From positions 124,001 through 188,000 of the forward strand of contig NW_001799028.1 in the NCBI RefSeq assembly GCF_000165425.1: a stretch of 64,000 nucleotides of DNA, given 5' to 3'. A program made the translations under genes and the position numbers. Of this stretch, positions 13,386 through 26,308 are shown in pieces. Source of the stretch: Paramecium tetraurelia (Eukaryota > Ciliophora > Oligohymenophorea > Peniculida > Parameciidae). A model generated the notes under the pieces. The model was not told the DNA's origin. It saw only the letters and a list, made by a program, of their open reading frames with translations, and made no database searches. Numbering within the stretch: position 1 is the stretch's first letter; the number at the start of each line of letters is the position of its first letter.

Positions 13386-14167
13386 ATGTCAAATTAAACT
13401 AATCTCATTAGGGAGCTAATAGAAAAGCTAACCCAACAACATAAGGACTACAAACTATTTAAATAGCTCATAAAACGTTAGAGTAAGGCTCTTGAATAAT
13501 ATAACAACGAAATGATTTAAATAAGCCGCTCATATAATAGTGATCTATTTAATGGAATCCATTATCATATGTCTCACTTCCAAAGCGACTTATAAAACCA
13601 ATACGCTCTACTCAAGGAACTAGGCAAACACTTCTATGAAATTAAATAGGAAGTATTGTTCTGTATTTAAATTAGGCGCAATATTACTCCAAAAATTATA
13701 CTAAATTTGAATTAAAACTAAATTCTACTTCCAATGCTTATGATGAAAACTCCATGAAAGTCAAACAAACACTCTAAGAAACAACTAATTTCTGGGCTCA
13801 GAAATAAGAATACTCAGTCATCAGAATTAATGACATGTCTAATAAAGGAGAGGAAATCATCAAAAAAACTAATAGTTTAATTTATAAATTTTCTGAAAAA
13901 CATCTTTTCTTCATTGACAATTACAAAACATGCTCTGGAAGAAAAAGCAGAAATTCATCTTGTAATCGAACATCTAGTTCCATGTAGTCTGCTTTGAAAT
14001 CAAAAGAAACAACAAATATTTATTAAGACAAAAGTATCGACTAAACTAATTGTTTTTAAGTTGGATAATCAATTCAAGATTTTGAATCTAATTTTAATAC
14101 TTTAAGTATCATAGAAAAGGAATAAAGTTAACTAGAAGAGAGACGTAACTTAAAAAGATGGACTTGA
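13386..14167 (+). CDS. Coiled-coil hypothetical protein (252 aa)
   Basis: ATG 13386 to TGA 14165-14167; removing one 23-nt intron (13653-13675) gives exactly 253 codons. Starts MSNQTNLIRELIEKLTQQHK. The first about 140 residues are helical and rich in Gln, Lys and Glu with heptad-like spacing. A Ser/Arg-rich stretch follows (SGRKSRNSSCNRTSSSM), then a low-complexity tail ending RRNLKRWT. The helical part vaguely recalls BAR-type dimerisation modules, but no family could be named. No TM or signal peptide. Confidence 0.7.
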
Positions 14168-14389
14168 ATTAATTATAAACTTTATATATATAAATACTAA
14201 ATATAATTTTATACTGTTTAGTTCATTTTAAAAACAAAAGAACGATTATTTCTACAATTCTTATTATATAAGAAATAAAAGGGATTTAGATCTAATCTGC
14301 TTAATTATTTCTCATAGTTACTGAATTATATTATAAATTAAGCCAAATTTCTAATTTAATTATTAATTATTATATCGAAAGACTCGACA

Positions 14390-17300
14390 ATGTCTGGGAA
14401 TTAGAAAATAACGCAGAGGAGAATCACAATATCCTCTGAATTGGCAAGTCGTTCGATATCCTTAGCATAAATATACCAAGGTATTTGCATAAATGAAATA
14501 GATTCAAATTAATACATTAAATATGATAATAGGAATTCAATAAAATAATTCAAGTTTTCCTAGCAAGCATCACCTTTGAAGATTGCTGCTTCTCGTTCTA
14601 GAATTCTAGAAGAAAGGTAGAATATTATTAATTCTGAAGAGAATTAGATCAATCATTTTGTCTAAGTAACCAATATTTTACAGAAGACTCTTTGCCTTCC
14701 ATAAATGTTGTTGATAAATTTAACGATTCATCTGAGAGTAATTCGGAAGGTGATTCTAAAAAAGAACAAAAAAGCCAGAAGTCTAAGAAATAAAAGACAA
14801 ACTAATTTATAGGTGACAATGAAAAATAAGATAATTTTCTAAACGAGGCATTATAAATATCCACTAAATTTTTTGATGCTCAAATTGATTTAGAAAAAAT
14901 AATTCGAAAACATCATAAGCTTAGTCAAAGAAATCCATTCAAAGACCCTTATTATGTCCAATTAAAAGTATAGAGCGGGTACAATCGATTGAATTATGAA
15001 CTGAGCGTAAAATTTACTAGTTAATTTAGCATTATCATGACAAAAATAAATACTTGAAGATTAGAAAGTATATAGTTTATTTATGCTATCTTCCCTCTCT
15101 AATAATAGAGCCAATTTTATTGACTGTGTTTTTCAAGTTATTTATGACTGTTCTAATTTTATGCAATGTTGGGTTATTCATTTTTGTGAAAACTAACAGA
15201 AGAACTGATACTGACAACATTGAGTAGGTCATAACAATCCTATTTTTGATTGAAATTGGTATGAGGATCATAGCATCTGGTATAATTTTGAATCGGAAGA
15301 GTTTCTTTAGGAGTCCCCTTAATATTTATGATTTTCTGTTGGTCATCTTAACAACCATGAATCTCTACAGACCAGATATTATCATTATAGATTTATCTCC
15401 TTTCAGAATGCTCACTCTATTAAACTATTTGGGAGACATCCTTAAAGGATTATCAACAATGTTGAAAGCATTAAAATCCTCAGTACGTTTGTTATTAGAG
15501 GCATTAATTATAGTAGGTTTGTTTTCTTTATTCTTTGGTGTTTTTGGAGTGCTGCTATTTTAGAATTTGTTTAATTATAGATGTCAATTTGAAAATGGAG
15601 AAGAGACTGAAGATTGGATTCAATGTGTTTAAGACTCATGTCCTGAAGGTATGAAATGTCTTTATTCTAATCAAACGCCTAAATTACCAACATCCTTCAA
15701 TAACATTGTCTATGCATTGGGATAGATCTTAAGAACCATTACAATGGATGATTGGAGTTGGGTCATGTTTTTTACAATGAGGATTTATCATCCATATGTG
15801 TGGATTTATTATTTGCTGATTATCTTTGTGGGAGGCTTTTTTGGTTTCAATTTGGTCATTGCAGTATTGAAAACGCATTACGCAGAGGCAGCGGAGGAGA
15901 CTGTCTAGGAGGAAAGGCAATAGGAAATGCTAAAGAGATTAAAAGAAAAACAAGAAAATCCAGAAAGAGACTTAATATCAATCTTTGATGTAGCCATCCT
16001 TAGACACATAGGAATATATTAATCTTATAAAAAGTATCATATATAATTACAAAATGTTGCTAATGTTACTTAAAAGTTTACAATTGAGAAAATTAAAAAG
16101 GAGTAGGAGACATCTCAGAAACCCAGAACATTGTCAGGTAAATAAACCGATTTTGAAAATGTAATTTAATAATTATTAAATCTTAGAGAAAAAAAGGGAT
16201 TCAAGATTATTTGGAAAGCATCAACTTAAAATATTTTTTGCTTCCAAAATTAAAATATTTGGAGTAACTTTAGAAGGAAATAAAGCCAACTAATTTCACG
16301 GATGATCCTTTAGAATTGAAATTAATCCATAAGTTATTGTAATATGATTTCTGTTAATTGAAGCCATATCCCAATTTTGAGATCTATCATGAGTTTAGTA
16401 GTGTACAGGATATCTTACAGGCTTAAACGTAAATTTGTTATTTGAATTAAGCAAAAAATAGTAGCGTTTGAATGAATAAACATAAAAATAGCTAATTTAA
16501 TAGAGACGTTCGATCCGATTAAAGTAAACCTATTCGTTGTCGACTTTGAATTTGCTAAAGAAACAGCCTCAAAGAGAGAAATTTAAATTGCCGTTGAAAA
16601 AACAAAGTCGATTTCGAAATGTATTACGAGAAGACCAAACGCTGGAAAACTCTGGATAGAATATTAATGTGGATAGATAGGAATCAACGAAACTACATCA
16701 TTTGTAACAGGGAAATTCGATAAAGAGCATGCCATTCTCAGTTAAAAACAAATAAAAGACATATGTCTTTATATAGGAATAGTATATCGATTACGAGGCA
16801 GTGAGTGAGAAGATAAATGCAAAGATATAGATTATTCCTGATAATTCTGAATCGAATGAATTCAGGTATGGATTGATAAGGAAGAAGGAGATGGTCAGTA
16901 AAACGATAAATAAGAAGAATTGGTCTGGGAGAGATGTACTTTATTAGAATTTAGCAAGGTTCATAAGTTTTGATTAGATAAAGAAGGCATTAAATCATTA
17001 GGAAAAGATGATATGGTTAAGAGGAATTAGTGGTAAGATTTAGATAGCATAAAAATATACTTATATAGTAGTGAGCAGCAAATTTAGCGATTTATTCTTC
17101 GATTTAATAATACTGTTTAACTTTGTGTTTTTGTCATTGCAGGGGATTGTGAATCCTGGGTTGATATCTCAGATAGAAGATATAACAACAATCTGTTTAT
17201 GTATTGAGATAGTAATGAAGCTATTCTCGTTTAACTGTAAGGAATTGGTAAGTGATTGGAATCACATTGTTCAGATATTGATAGTGTCATTAAATTTTGT

Positions 17301-20300
17301 AGAATTAACTTTGGGGGATGAGATAGGCAGTTCAACGCAGTAAGGTTTGAGATTGATTAGAGGAACAAAATGTTTACTATTTTATCGATGTTTAAAGTAC
17401 AATAAGATGGCAGCCAAGATAGGATGGATAGCATAGAAGACATTTGAGTAGTACATATATTTGACGTTTTTAATGTTCTTGGTTATTTTCATGTATGCTC
17501 TAATAGGGATGGAAATGTATGCAGGGATGTTTGATTAGAATGATACATTAGGATAGTTGCATTCATTTGATAATATCATCAAATCTTTTATGACTATTTT
17601 CAACATAATGACAAATGATGATTGGTATGGAGTATATGTGATGGGAGGGAGTTTGAATTACAATTTTGCTTTGATATATTCATATTCAATGGTCATAATA
17701 TTGAACTACTTGACTTATGGTTTGGTGTTGGCAATAATGTTAGATGGGTTTGGAAAGTATTTAGGGAATGAGGAAGAGATTCTTAAGGAGGATGAAATGT
17801 AGAATCTATAGAATTCGATAAATTCTGAGCAGCATGACGTGATATTTGAGGAAGAGGAGAGCAAAGATGTGGAGACATAAGCAAGACGATACAAGTTAAG
17901 TTTGATTTCCAATTTGTTGATTTCGATAAAATAGGCTTATAATAAAATTTAGAGGAAGAAAGGATCAATCTATCATGAGATACAGTGTTAGCAATCTTTG
18001 TATATATTTGATAAAAGCAATTGGTTTAGAATTGGTGTCACGAAATTAGTTATATCACCACTTTATATTTACTTGATGGATGGAGTAATTTACTGGTCAA
18101 TTGTGGTATTTATAATAAAGACATATCATGATTACGAGATAGACTCTTCTGATCTGCCAGACACTCTGCAATTAATAGTCAACATTTTGATTATAATTGA
18201 TTTCTTGTTAAATATTATTAGCAAAGGTTTGATATTGGACAGAGGATCACATATTCAGAGTATTTGGCAGATAGTAGATATTATTTACATAATTGCATAT
18301 TTTATACAATATCATAGAAGTAATTATGCACCAATAGTGGATGTTCTGATGTTCTTGGGTTATTTTAGACCAATGATATTGATGTATAGAATCAGTTGGT
18401 TGATCTAATTAAGGGCTGCATTGGCACAATCATTGGTGGATATTTTGAATGTGTTGATTACTCTACTTTCAGTGTGGTTTGTGTTCGGTGTGTATGGAAT
18501 CATTTTATATGAGAATCAATTTGGGTTTTGTGAGGACAAGATGGAATTTTATGTTTCTTATGAGGAGTGCTAATCACAAAATAGAACATGGGTGAATTAT
18601 AAACATAACTTTGATAATATTACAGTAGCTATTCCCACTTTATTTGTGGTGTCTACTTTTGATGGTTGGGGAGAGATATTGCAAGTGGCTGAAAACAGTC
18701 AGATTGCAGACATAGGCCCAGTTCCATTTGATAGTTACCTTTATACGTATTTCTTTTTGATTATATTCTGTTTCATTGGATCAATGTTCTTTTTGAGTTT
18801 ATTTACTGGAGTTCTCTTTACAAATTTGAAGGAGAATTAATTCAAGATGTAAAATAATGAGTTAAGTCAAGTGCAACGAGAATTCAAGAGCATCACTAAC
18901 ATAATCATGTCTGACTTTCCCATTTATTCTACACCTCCTAAGTATGGAGTTCGTAAAATGGCATCAGATATAGTTAACAATCACAGGGTCAAATAATGCA
19001 TATTCGCCTTTTTGATTATGGACCTAGTCATTTTGTTATTGTTCAGATCTGAAATGGACAGAGATTACTTTCTTGTTATCAACTCAATACACCATTCTTT
19101 GACTATTCTCTACCTCCTATGGATCATCTTAATGGTGTTGGCCTTGGGAGTGAATAGATTTTTTGATAACAATTGGAGAAGATTCTATTTCTTCTTGATA
19201 CTTGTCGGAATGATTGACTTAATAGCACATTACATAACTGATTGGACTAGAGTGTAATACTACTCCTCTCCAAATGAATAGTATTATCAATTGTATCGTT
19301 TCTTCTTTGCATTACGAAGTCTAAGAATCATTCTCATCTTCCAAGGACTCATCAACATTCAGAGACTAATCAGAGTAATGGCATTTGCAGTCCCATACTT
19401 AGTCAAGATCTTCACTATTCTCATCATCACCATGTTTATATTTGCACTATTCGGATGCCAATTATACGGCAAGATAGATTCAGGTTAAGTGATGGATGAC
19501 CTCATCAATTTCACTAATTTTGGGAATGCAATGTTGGCACTCTTCAAATGTGCTTCTGGTGATGATTGGAGAACCATCATGACTGACACAATGCAACACA
19601 ATCCCTTATGTTAAGAAGATCCCAAATACTGTGGATCTCCTACCAATCAACTATATTTCATACTCTTCATGCTCCTGTCCAACTATGTCCTCCTCAATCT
19701 ATTTGTCTTAGGCCTTATCGAGCAATTTGAATAGTTCTTCTAAATGCAGAATTCCTAAATCCAAACCTATGTCGAAAACGTTGACGACATCAAAACCATC
19801 TGGTGCAAATACACCACTTAGACTCAAGGAAAAACTATGCATTACAAATTCTTGGGCAAATTCCTGATGGACATTGGTCTCCCTCTTGGAGTTGACCAAG
19901 ACTCCAATCTCTGGGATGCCTGCAAGTTGTCATCCAAATTTAAACTATAATGGTATATTTTCATTAAAATCTTAGTGACTCCCATGGTTACATCCAATAT
20001 AACTCACTTATGTATGAACTGTTTAGACGATGTTTCTACCAAGAAGTGTTCACCTAAGGTACTCCAGAATCTATCAAATTAATCAAATAATTCAATAAAG
20101 AACAGCAATTCAGACTCAAATATTACCGGAAAGACAAAAATATCCCAAGAACAAATATTGGTCCTGCCATCTCTATTCAAACCAACATCAATTTACTTCG
20201 CGAATATTTAAATGTGTTAATCTTATTTAAAACCTGGCAATAATTCAGTAAGTCTCTCATTAAGAAAGTCAACCAAGATGAACATCAATTTACTGATAGC

Positions 20301-20588
20301 GATATTTCTCTGCAAAACCCTTCAGAAAACGGGTAATCTTTTATTTCCAATTTTAGATATCAAAGGAGTTAGAATCATATCTTATAGGAAGAGTCCTAGA
20401 TCGAATCCAAACAGGATAACTACATCGATCAACTCCAAATCAGCCGACACAGCGTCTCCTAAAGCAGTTAAATTAACCAATATAATGACTTGCTTTTTTA
20501 CAAAGGAAACTATGAAACATCTCTATAGAGTGAAAACCGAGACTTTACATTCCTAAAAACTGAAAAACGCTACGATTCTGAATTATGA
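14390..20588 (+). CDS. Four-domain voltage-gated cation channel alpha-1 subunit (Cav/Nav/NALCN superfamily)
   Basis: Pore-forming 24-TM protein of about 2,000 residues. Four repeats are seen, each with a pore helix: domain I TITMDDWSWVM (near 15745), domain II MTNDDWYGVY (17615), domain III VSTFDGWGEIL (18660), domain IV CASGDDWRTIM (19560). The filter position that is Glu in Cav channels is Asp in all four. S4 helices carry spaced Arg/Lys in domains II (RLIRGTKCLLFYR), III and IV (LRSLRIILIFQGL), while domain I S4 (SPFRMLTLLNYLGDILKG) is nearly uncharged. The C-terminal segment CDSHGYIQYNSLMYELFRR matches the conserved post-IVS6 region of Cav channels. N-terminus and linkers are Gln/Ser-rich. 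Several short introns, including one at about 15010 and one at 19954-19976, are required. In Paramecium, ciliary Cav channels drive the action potential and backward swimming; whether this is one of them is inference. Confidence 0.93.
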
Positions 20589-20712
20589 TTAATTTTTAGA
20601 TTAAATTTGTTTACCAATTGATTTATCATCTATATATATATATATTAAATATTATAAAGTATAAAATAGCGAATAGTCACTTAAGATATTCCACAAAACA
20701 TCCAAGTATAAA

Positions 20713-21890
20713 ATGGAAATTAGCTGTCCAATCAATATTAAATCTGTTCAGTAGTCGGCAACGGCACGTTCGGCATGGTTTATTTGGTAAAAGTCGAAAG
20801 AGTGATAGTGTAGGCTATCGACACAAAAACCAACGAGAAAGTGACTATAAAGAAGGTGTTTTAAGATAGGAGATACAAGAATCGAGAACATCTCATAATT
20901 TCAGAGTTGAATCATCCATGCATTGTGAAATTGAGGTAAACTTTCTTTACTCAAGGAGACAATGCCAAAAATGTTTATATTAAATTTAATGTACGCTGAA
21001 GATATCTTATTGAATTTAGTGATGGATTACATCTCTGAAACCTTAAGCAAGGAGAAACGCAAATTCAAAATCACTAGAACCATTCCCCAGTCAAACACTT
21101 AAGATATACAGCTACCAAATGCTGAGAGCCATGGCCTATTTTCAAGGTTAATTGACTCCAAATCACTCTAGGCATCGGCATCTGTCACAGAGACATTAAA
21201 CCTCAAAACATATTAGTAAACCCTACTAATCATGTACTGAAATATGCGATTTAGGATCTGCCAATAGATTGATGGCTGGAGAATCCAACGTTGCCTACAT
21301 ATACTCCCGATTTTATAGAGCTCAAGAATTAATATTTGGAGCCACTGAATACTCTACTGCCATCGACATTTGGTCTATTGGTAAGAGACTATCAAATATA
21401 TTATCAGGATGAGTTATTGCCGAGATGCTCACTGAAGAACCCTTGTTTCCAGGAGAAAGTGCTACTGATTAATTGGTTGAAATCATCAAGATTTTGGGAA
21501 CACCTACTATTGATTAAATCAAGTAAATGAATCCTTAACAATAGAAATAAAGTTTCCTTAAATTAAGTGTCATCCTTGGGCGAAGGTATCATCGTCTCTT
21601 GATTAAGATGTTTAGGTATTTGGTAAGTTTAAGCCAGAACCTCATTTTATAGATTTTGTCAGTAAAATTTTGGTTTATTCTCCACTGGATAGATTGAAGC
21701 CATTGGAGACTTTGTTCCATCCTTACTTTGACGAAATTAGACAGCAAGGTTTTGGAGATGGAAACACCAAGTTGCCTAATTTCTTCGATTTCTAAAAGGG
21801 TAATATCATTAATGAATTTTGATAGAGGAATTACAAATTCAACCTGAAATAGCTCACAAACTGACACAAAGTTGGGTTAAAAGTGACTGA
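20713..21890 (+). pseudogene. Decayed GSK3/shaggy protein kinase gene
   Basis: Similarity to GSK3 runs the full length: [106 protein letters not shown] and LVYSPLDRLKPLETL, with a C-terminal EELQIQPEIA. The start MEIS and a 26-nt intron lead in cleanly. The frame is broken at several places even after introns are removed: a disturbed junction and TGA near 20997, one-base shifts near 21112, 21245 and 21545, and TGA at 21410-21412 where GSK3 has Cys in SIGCVIAEML. The invariant activation-loop APE-type Pro is Gln (RAQELI). This is best read as a paralogue losing function after duplication; sequencing error is unlikely to give so many lesions in one gene. Confidence 0.8.
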
Positions 21891-21946
21891 AAATATTTAT
21901 TTCGAAATCTGCGTTGCTTCTTTTTATATTTAAATATACATATTAA

Positions 21947-24499
21947 ATGAATAAGAAGATCGAAGGGAATTTTGAAAAATAAAAGCAATACCAAAAGGAT
22001 TTGCAAGATATCTAAGATAAGTGCAAAAAAGCAACCACAGATATAAGGCAAAGGCTGTTGGATGGATGTGCAATAAAATTGAAAAACGAGGATGTCATGT
22101 ATATTTACAAGTACTCCAATTTAAAATTTTAAGTAAAATCTATCGGTTGACAGAAGATGCAGGGACTGCACAAGCATTAAAGAATTATTCGAAGAATCAA
22201 AATAACAGAGGAGAAAAGGTGGAAGAATAGCTGATCTAATATTTTAAGGATATTTTGAATGAATTCATTGCTGATATCTATATGAGGCTCAACGAATTCC
22301 AAGGGGAAAAAGAGAGCGTATAAATAAGTATTACTTTATTCAGGTACTCTTTATTGTCTCAAGAACATATCATGATTACAGATCTTACTCATATTGGCTT
22401 TACAAAATGTTCTTGTATTTGGACAAATTCGCTATGCCACATGTTGGAACTTCTCTGTGCAGCACATCTTTAAAGCTATTCAAGGAGGGATACTTCGATA
22501 AGTGCAATAAACTGATTTTAAACACAATTTTACAATTTATTTAGGAAACAAGAAAGAATGGAATATTGTTGAATAAATAAATCAAACATCTCATCAATTT
22601 GTTCTCCGTCATGGGTTCCAGAGAAGTTGAATTCACTAAAGCACTAGGAGAATATGACTACATCTGTAAAAAACAAGAAGATGCATAAAAATACTACAAG
22701 GATAATTTCCAATATTATCTTTTGCTAGAAGTAATCTGTACATTCCTATTCAGACTTCCAAATTCTATAAGGATGAGATCGAAGACAAATAAAAATTTAC
22801 TGCTCCTGAGTTTGTAAGCTGGGGCAATTCTATTTTCAAGCTGGAATTGGATATGTGCATAGAATGCTATCCCAAGAGTCAATAGGCCATTGAAAATAAG
22901 TTGAAGATTATACTAGTCAAAGATCAAGCAACCAGATTGGTGGACTCACCCACAGGAGTTGGTTATATGTTGTAATATGACAGAACTGATGAATTGAAAT
23001 AATTGTTTTAATTCATCTTCAGAACTAAGGAATGCATTACTCATATTGCCAAGGCTTACCAAACTTATTTCGAGTAGCAAGGACAATTAATTAATAATTC
23101 GATTGAGCAAGAACAATAATAAGTAAAAGACGGTCGTCAAATACGTATTCTATATCATTTACTCAAACTTAGATGAAGCTGAACTCTATTTCACTAGAAT
23201 GTTGGAAGTTATGGAAAAGGCCTAAAGTATATTAAAGAATCAATTGCAAGACGAACCAGAGATTTAAAAATCTTACAGTGGAGCCTTCATGTTGGTGATC
23301 AATAAGAATGAAAAATCCCCAATGTGGTTAGCTATTTATACTGATATCATCATAAGAAGCGAAAAGGGAGTCAATGAGATGGAAACTGATAAAAGGTTGA
23401 GCAAAATTGTATCCCTCTTTCAATTGCTTTATCAACGAGATGTGTTCTTTAGACATTATTAGAAATTCTTATCGAATAGATTGCTCAATCAATAACTATA
23501 GAACATCTAATTGGAAAAGCAATTGCTGTAGAAATTCAAGGGAGAAACCGGTACTAATGTATTGTAAATATTTGACTCATAATTAGAACTCAATTGTCCA
23601 GCATGATCAACGATATTGAATAGTCCAATAGATTTGCCTCAGATTAACAAATCAGTAAAGATACCAAATTTGATTTGAATGTGTTCTTGTTATCCCAAGG
23701 TTGTTGGCCAATCACCACCATCCTAGATAATGTTATTAAGCCAATTCAAATCTAAAATGTTCTGGAGTATTTACTTAATGCATACAATTAGGAATTACGA
23801 GAAGATATATTTGGGTAAACACAATGGAAGAATACTCACTTGGTGTTTTAATATGGGGTAAGGGGAATTAATATACAAATTACAAGCAGACAAATACTAT
23901 CTGAATGTGAATACTATGTAAATGATTGCTTTTCTCTTATTCAACTAAGCGACATAATTCTCAATCAAGAATATCTTGGAAATGACCAAAATTGATAAGA
24001 TTGATTTAGAAAACTCATTGATTCCTTTCGTTTGCTTGAAGATCATCTAAAGAGAGAAATAGGAAATTGAGGATTTTTCAGATGAAAATGAAATTCTCAA
24101 ACTGAATTTGGGTTTCAATAATAGGGCCAAAAAAATGAAATTATTGCCTAATCCGAAGATGCAACCCAAAAGAATTGTAAGAAGTGTTTAATCCTTTTTA
24201 GAGTAAGGTCAAGGAGCAAAATCAGGAAGAATTACAATAGATGGAGTAAATTAACAAGCAAAGGGAATTTGTGGTCGATTCTTAATTGGTCAGATTGATG
24301 AAATCAAGAAAAACTATTAAACATCATGAATTGCTAGAAAATTGCTAATAAATGATTTCAATCTTTAAACCTGATATATTATTCATCAAAAAGAGAATTG
24401 AAAATTTGATAGAAAGAGAATACATCAGAAGAGATGAAAAAGACTGGTATTTATCAATCTTAACAATTTCTTAGGAATATTTATCATTATTTGAATTGA
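21947..24499 (+). CDS. Cullin, scaffold of cullin-RING ubiquitin ligase
   Basis: About 800 residues. The N-terminal cullin repeats begin MNKKIEGNFEKQKQYQK and include VMYIYNKIYRLTEDA after an intron that appears to end in AAG near 22130. Mid-region segments such as YLDKFAMPHVGT and QETRKNGILLNKQIKHLINL are cullin-like. The C-terminal neddylation domain is clear: QLVRLMKSRKTIKHHELLEN near 24290, with the acceptor Lys in the MKSRK context, followed by the winged helix ILFIKKRIENLIEREYIRRD. A last intron near 24445-24472 gives the end DWNIYHYLN and TGA at 24497-24499. It is in the cullin 1/3/4 range by length; the subtype could not be decided. It starts 56 bp after the GSK3 pseudogene. Confidence 0.9.
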
Positions 24500-24568
24500 A
24501 AATTATTAAATCAAAATTGTTATCATACATTTATATTTATTAACTAAAAGAAAACAAATTCAAATATT

Positions 24569-25126
24569 ATGTCGGACATGACAGACCTTCAAACAACCCT
24601 TTGCACAGAAGATTTTACCCCCATGAGGAAAGGTACTCTCATTTTAAATCTCTAGGCATATTTGTCGAACTCTTCCTTCTCTACTTAATTTATATGGTTA
24701 TTAGTATTGCATCATACTATTAACATCCTGAGTAGGACACATCTTAACCAGGTTAACATAATGATGGAGCTGCTCCTCCAAATCAATCTTAAGTAATTAT
24801 CTAATAATCCATATTGAGGCTAAACCCTCTTTTATCAGCGTAGAAGCATTGAATAAATTCTTCACTATTTTTTTTGGATATCACATTATACCTATTGGAA
24901 TGGCATTATTATACTAACCTAGAATTTTTTCAATTGTGGTATGTTATCTACATTTCGTTGGTACCGAATTTGTCATATATTAGCCTACATTGTGATTATG
25001 GTTGCTCATTATAAAGAGAAAGAGTCCATTTTGAAAATAGCCTACACTGCATCAGGCTTATTTAACATACTTCTAATTTTGGGAGCCATAGTTGGACTGT
25101 CACAAATGGAAAATGGTTGTCTTTGA
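24569..25126 (+). CDS. Small polytopic membrane protein, about four TM segments (162 aa)
   Basis: Starts MSDMTDLQTTLCTEDFTPMR. Introns of 23 nt (near 24634) and 46 nt (near 24795-24840) restore an exact 163-codon frame. Hydrophobic segments: IFVELFLLYLIYMVISIASY, HYTYWNGIIILT, YRICHILAYIVIMV and GLFNILLILGAIVGL. A hydrophilic loop rich in Pro/Asn/Gln separates the first two. It ends QMENGCL before TGA 25124-25126. The 46-nt intron is longer than usual for this genome, so the middle of the model is less certain. No family recognised. Confidence 0.65.
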
Positions 25127-25280
25127 TCATATAAAATTCAAATAATCAATAGTTTATAGATTAAGATTATAATTATTTTTATTTGTTGTTAATAGTATTA
25201 ATTATTAGATCAATTACAACTAATAATTACTACATTTTGAATTTTCAGCATTAGCATAAGTCTAATATATAAGTAATTTA

Positions 25281-26275
25281 TCATATCAATTTTTATTGAA
25301 ATCCTGCGCTGTTTCGTAATTATTGATCGGTTTAATAATATTATTTAATGAATTTAGTGATTTGAGCAGAAACATCAAATTCTGCCAATAGGTTTTTGCT
25401 TACTGAAGTTCTTTTGGGATTAACTATTCTGATTAGCGAAGGTTTCTCAGTTTTCAATTTTCTATCCGGACTATTGGGAATGGATTAAGTTTGAGAATAA
25501 TATTGTTTAATTTTGGTAGTGTCTGGAGGAGTCTTGTTTCTTTTGACGATGGTTCCTTGGATATCCTTATAGATCAGACACAATGATAGTTGTTCTTTTG
25601 CTTGAATGATAATTTTTGAATTTTCTAGGAGTAAACTATTAGAGATTTGCCTAAGTGCATGTAACTCTTTGAGAATGGTTTACAATTTGAGTTTGACAGA
25701 AGCAGGCTGATTTAGTTTATCTTCTTAGGCAATGATTCTTAGGTGTTCGCTTTCAATGGCATAAGTTTAAAGTTGAGTTTGGTAGAAGACAACTTTATCT
25801 TTTAATCTATGAATCTTGTCTTATGCTTTCTTTTTGAGTGTTTCATACTGTTATCTATAATTATCTTTGTCTTCTTTTTTTTATCTATTTAAGTCTTCAT
25901 ATTTAATCCGTTAATCGATTAACTTTTACTAAAGTTCCTATTTCTGGAATTCAATTTGTTAATTACATGCCTTGAGTATGAGAAACTCGGTATTGAGGTC
26001 ATCGAAGCGTTATTTCCATGAGTCATTTTGAACATCTAAGGTTTGGTCAAAAAGTGATTACCTAAAATGGGAGATGAGTTGTACTTGGAATAATCGCCAG
26101 AATAGTTAGGTATTGTATTGATGATTTCATTAATAAAATGTTTGATGGTTATAAAAAGTGAATCGATGACATGTTCCAATTCTAATTTTAATTTGTCAGA
26201 TGGATCGAATTCCTTTGATAAAATGAGGAATAGTTGTTTTGGAAATTGTTATTGTAGCAAAAGAATGCCTTACAT
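25281..26275 (-). CDS. Coiled-coil protein (322 aa)
   Basis: ATG 26275 to TGA 25281-25283 with one 26-nt intron (near 26040-26065), giving 323 codons exactly. Starts MQGILLLQQQFPKQLFLILS. The central 150 residues (NDSWKQRFDDLNTEF ... KVVFYQTQLQTYAIESEHLR) are long helical heptads rich in Lys, Gln and Glu. The C-terminal third has Pro/Ser/Thr motifs (KRNKTPPDTTKIKQ, SIPNSPDRK) that could be phosphorylated. It is probably a cytoskeletal or basal-body/ciliary protein, but this is guesswork from composition. Confidence 0.75.
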
Positions 26276-26308
26276 TTAATAATTGAATATTTTAATTTAT
26301 ATTCTCAT

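Noticed and set aside
12500-14160. Shared short string GAGAGACGTAACT at about 12503 and 14147
   Set aside because: Both are inside coding Arg-rich C-termini (ERRNY and ERRNL) and are too short to be a repeat element.
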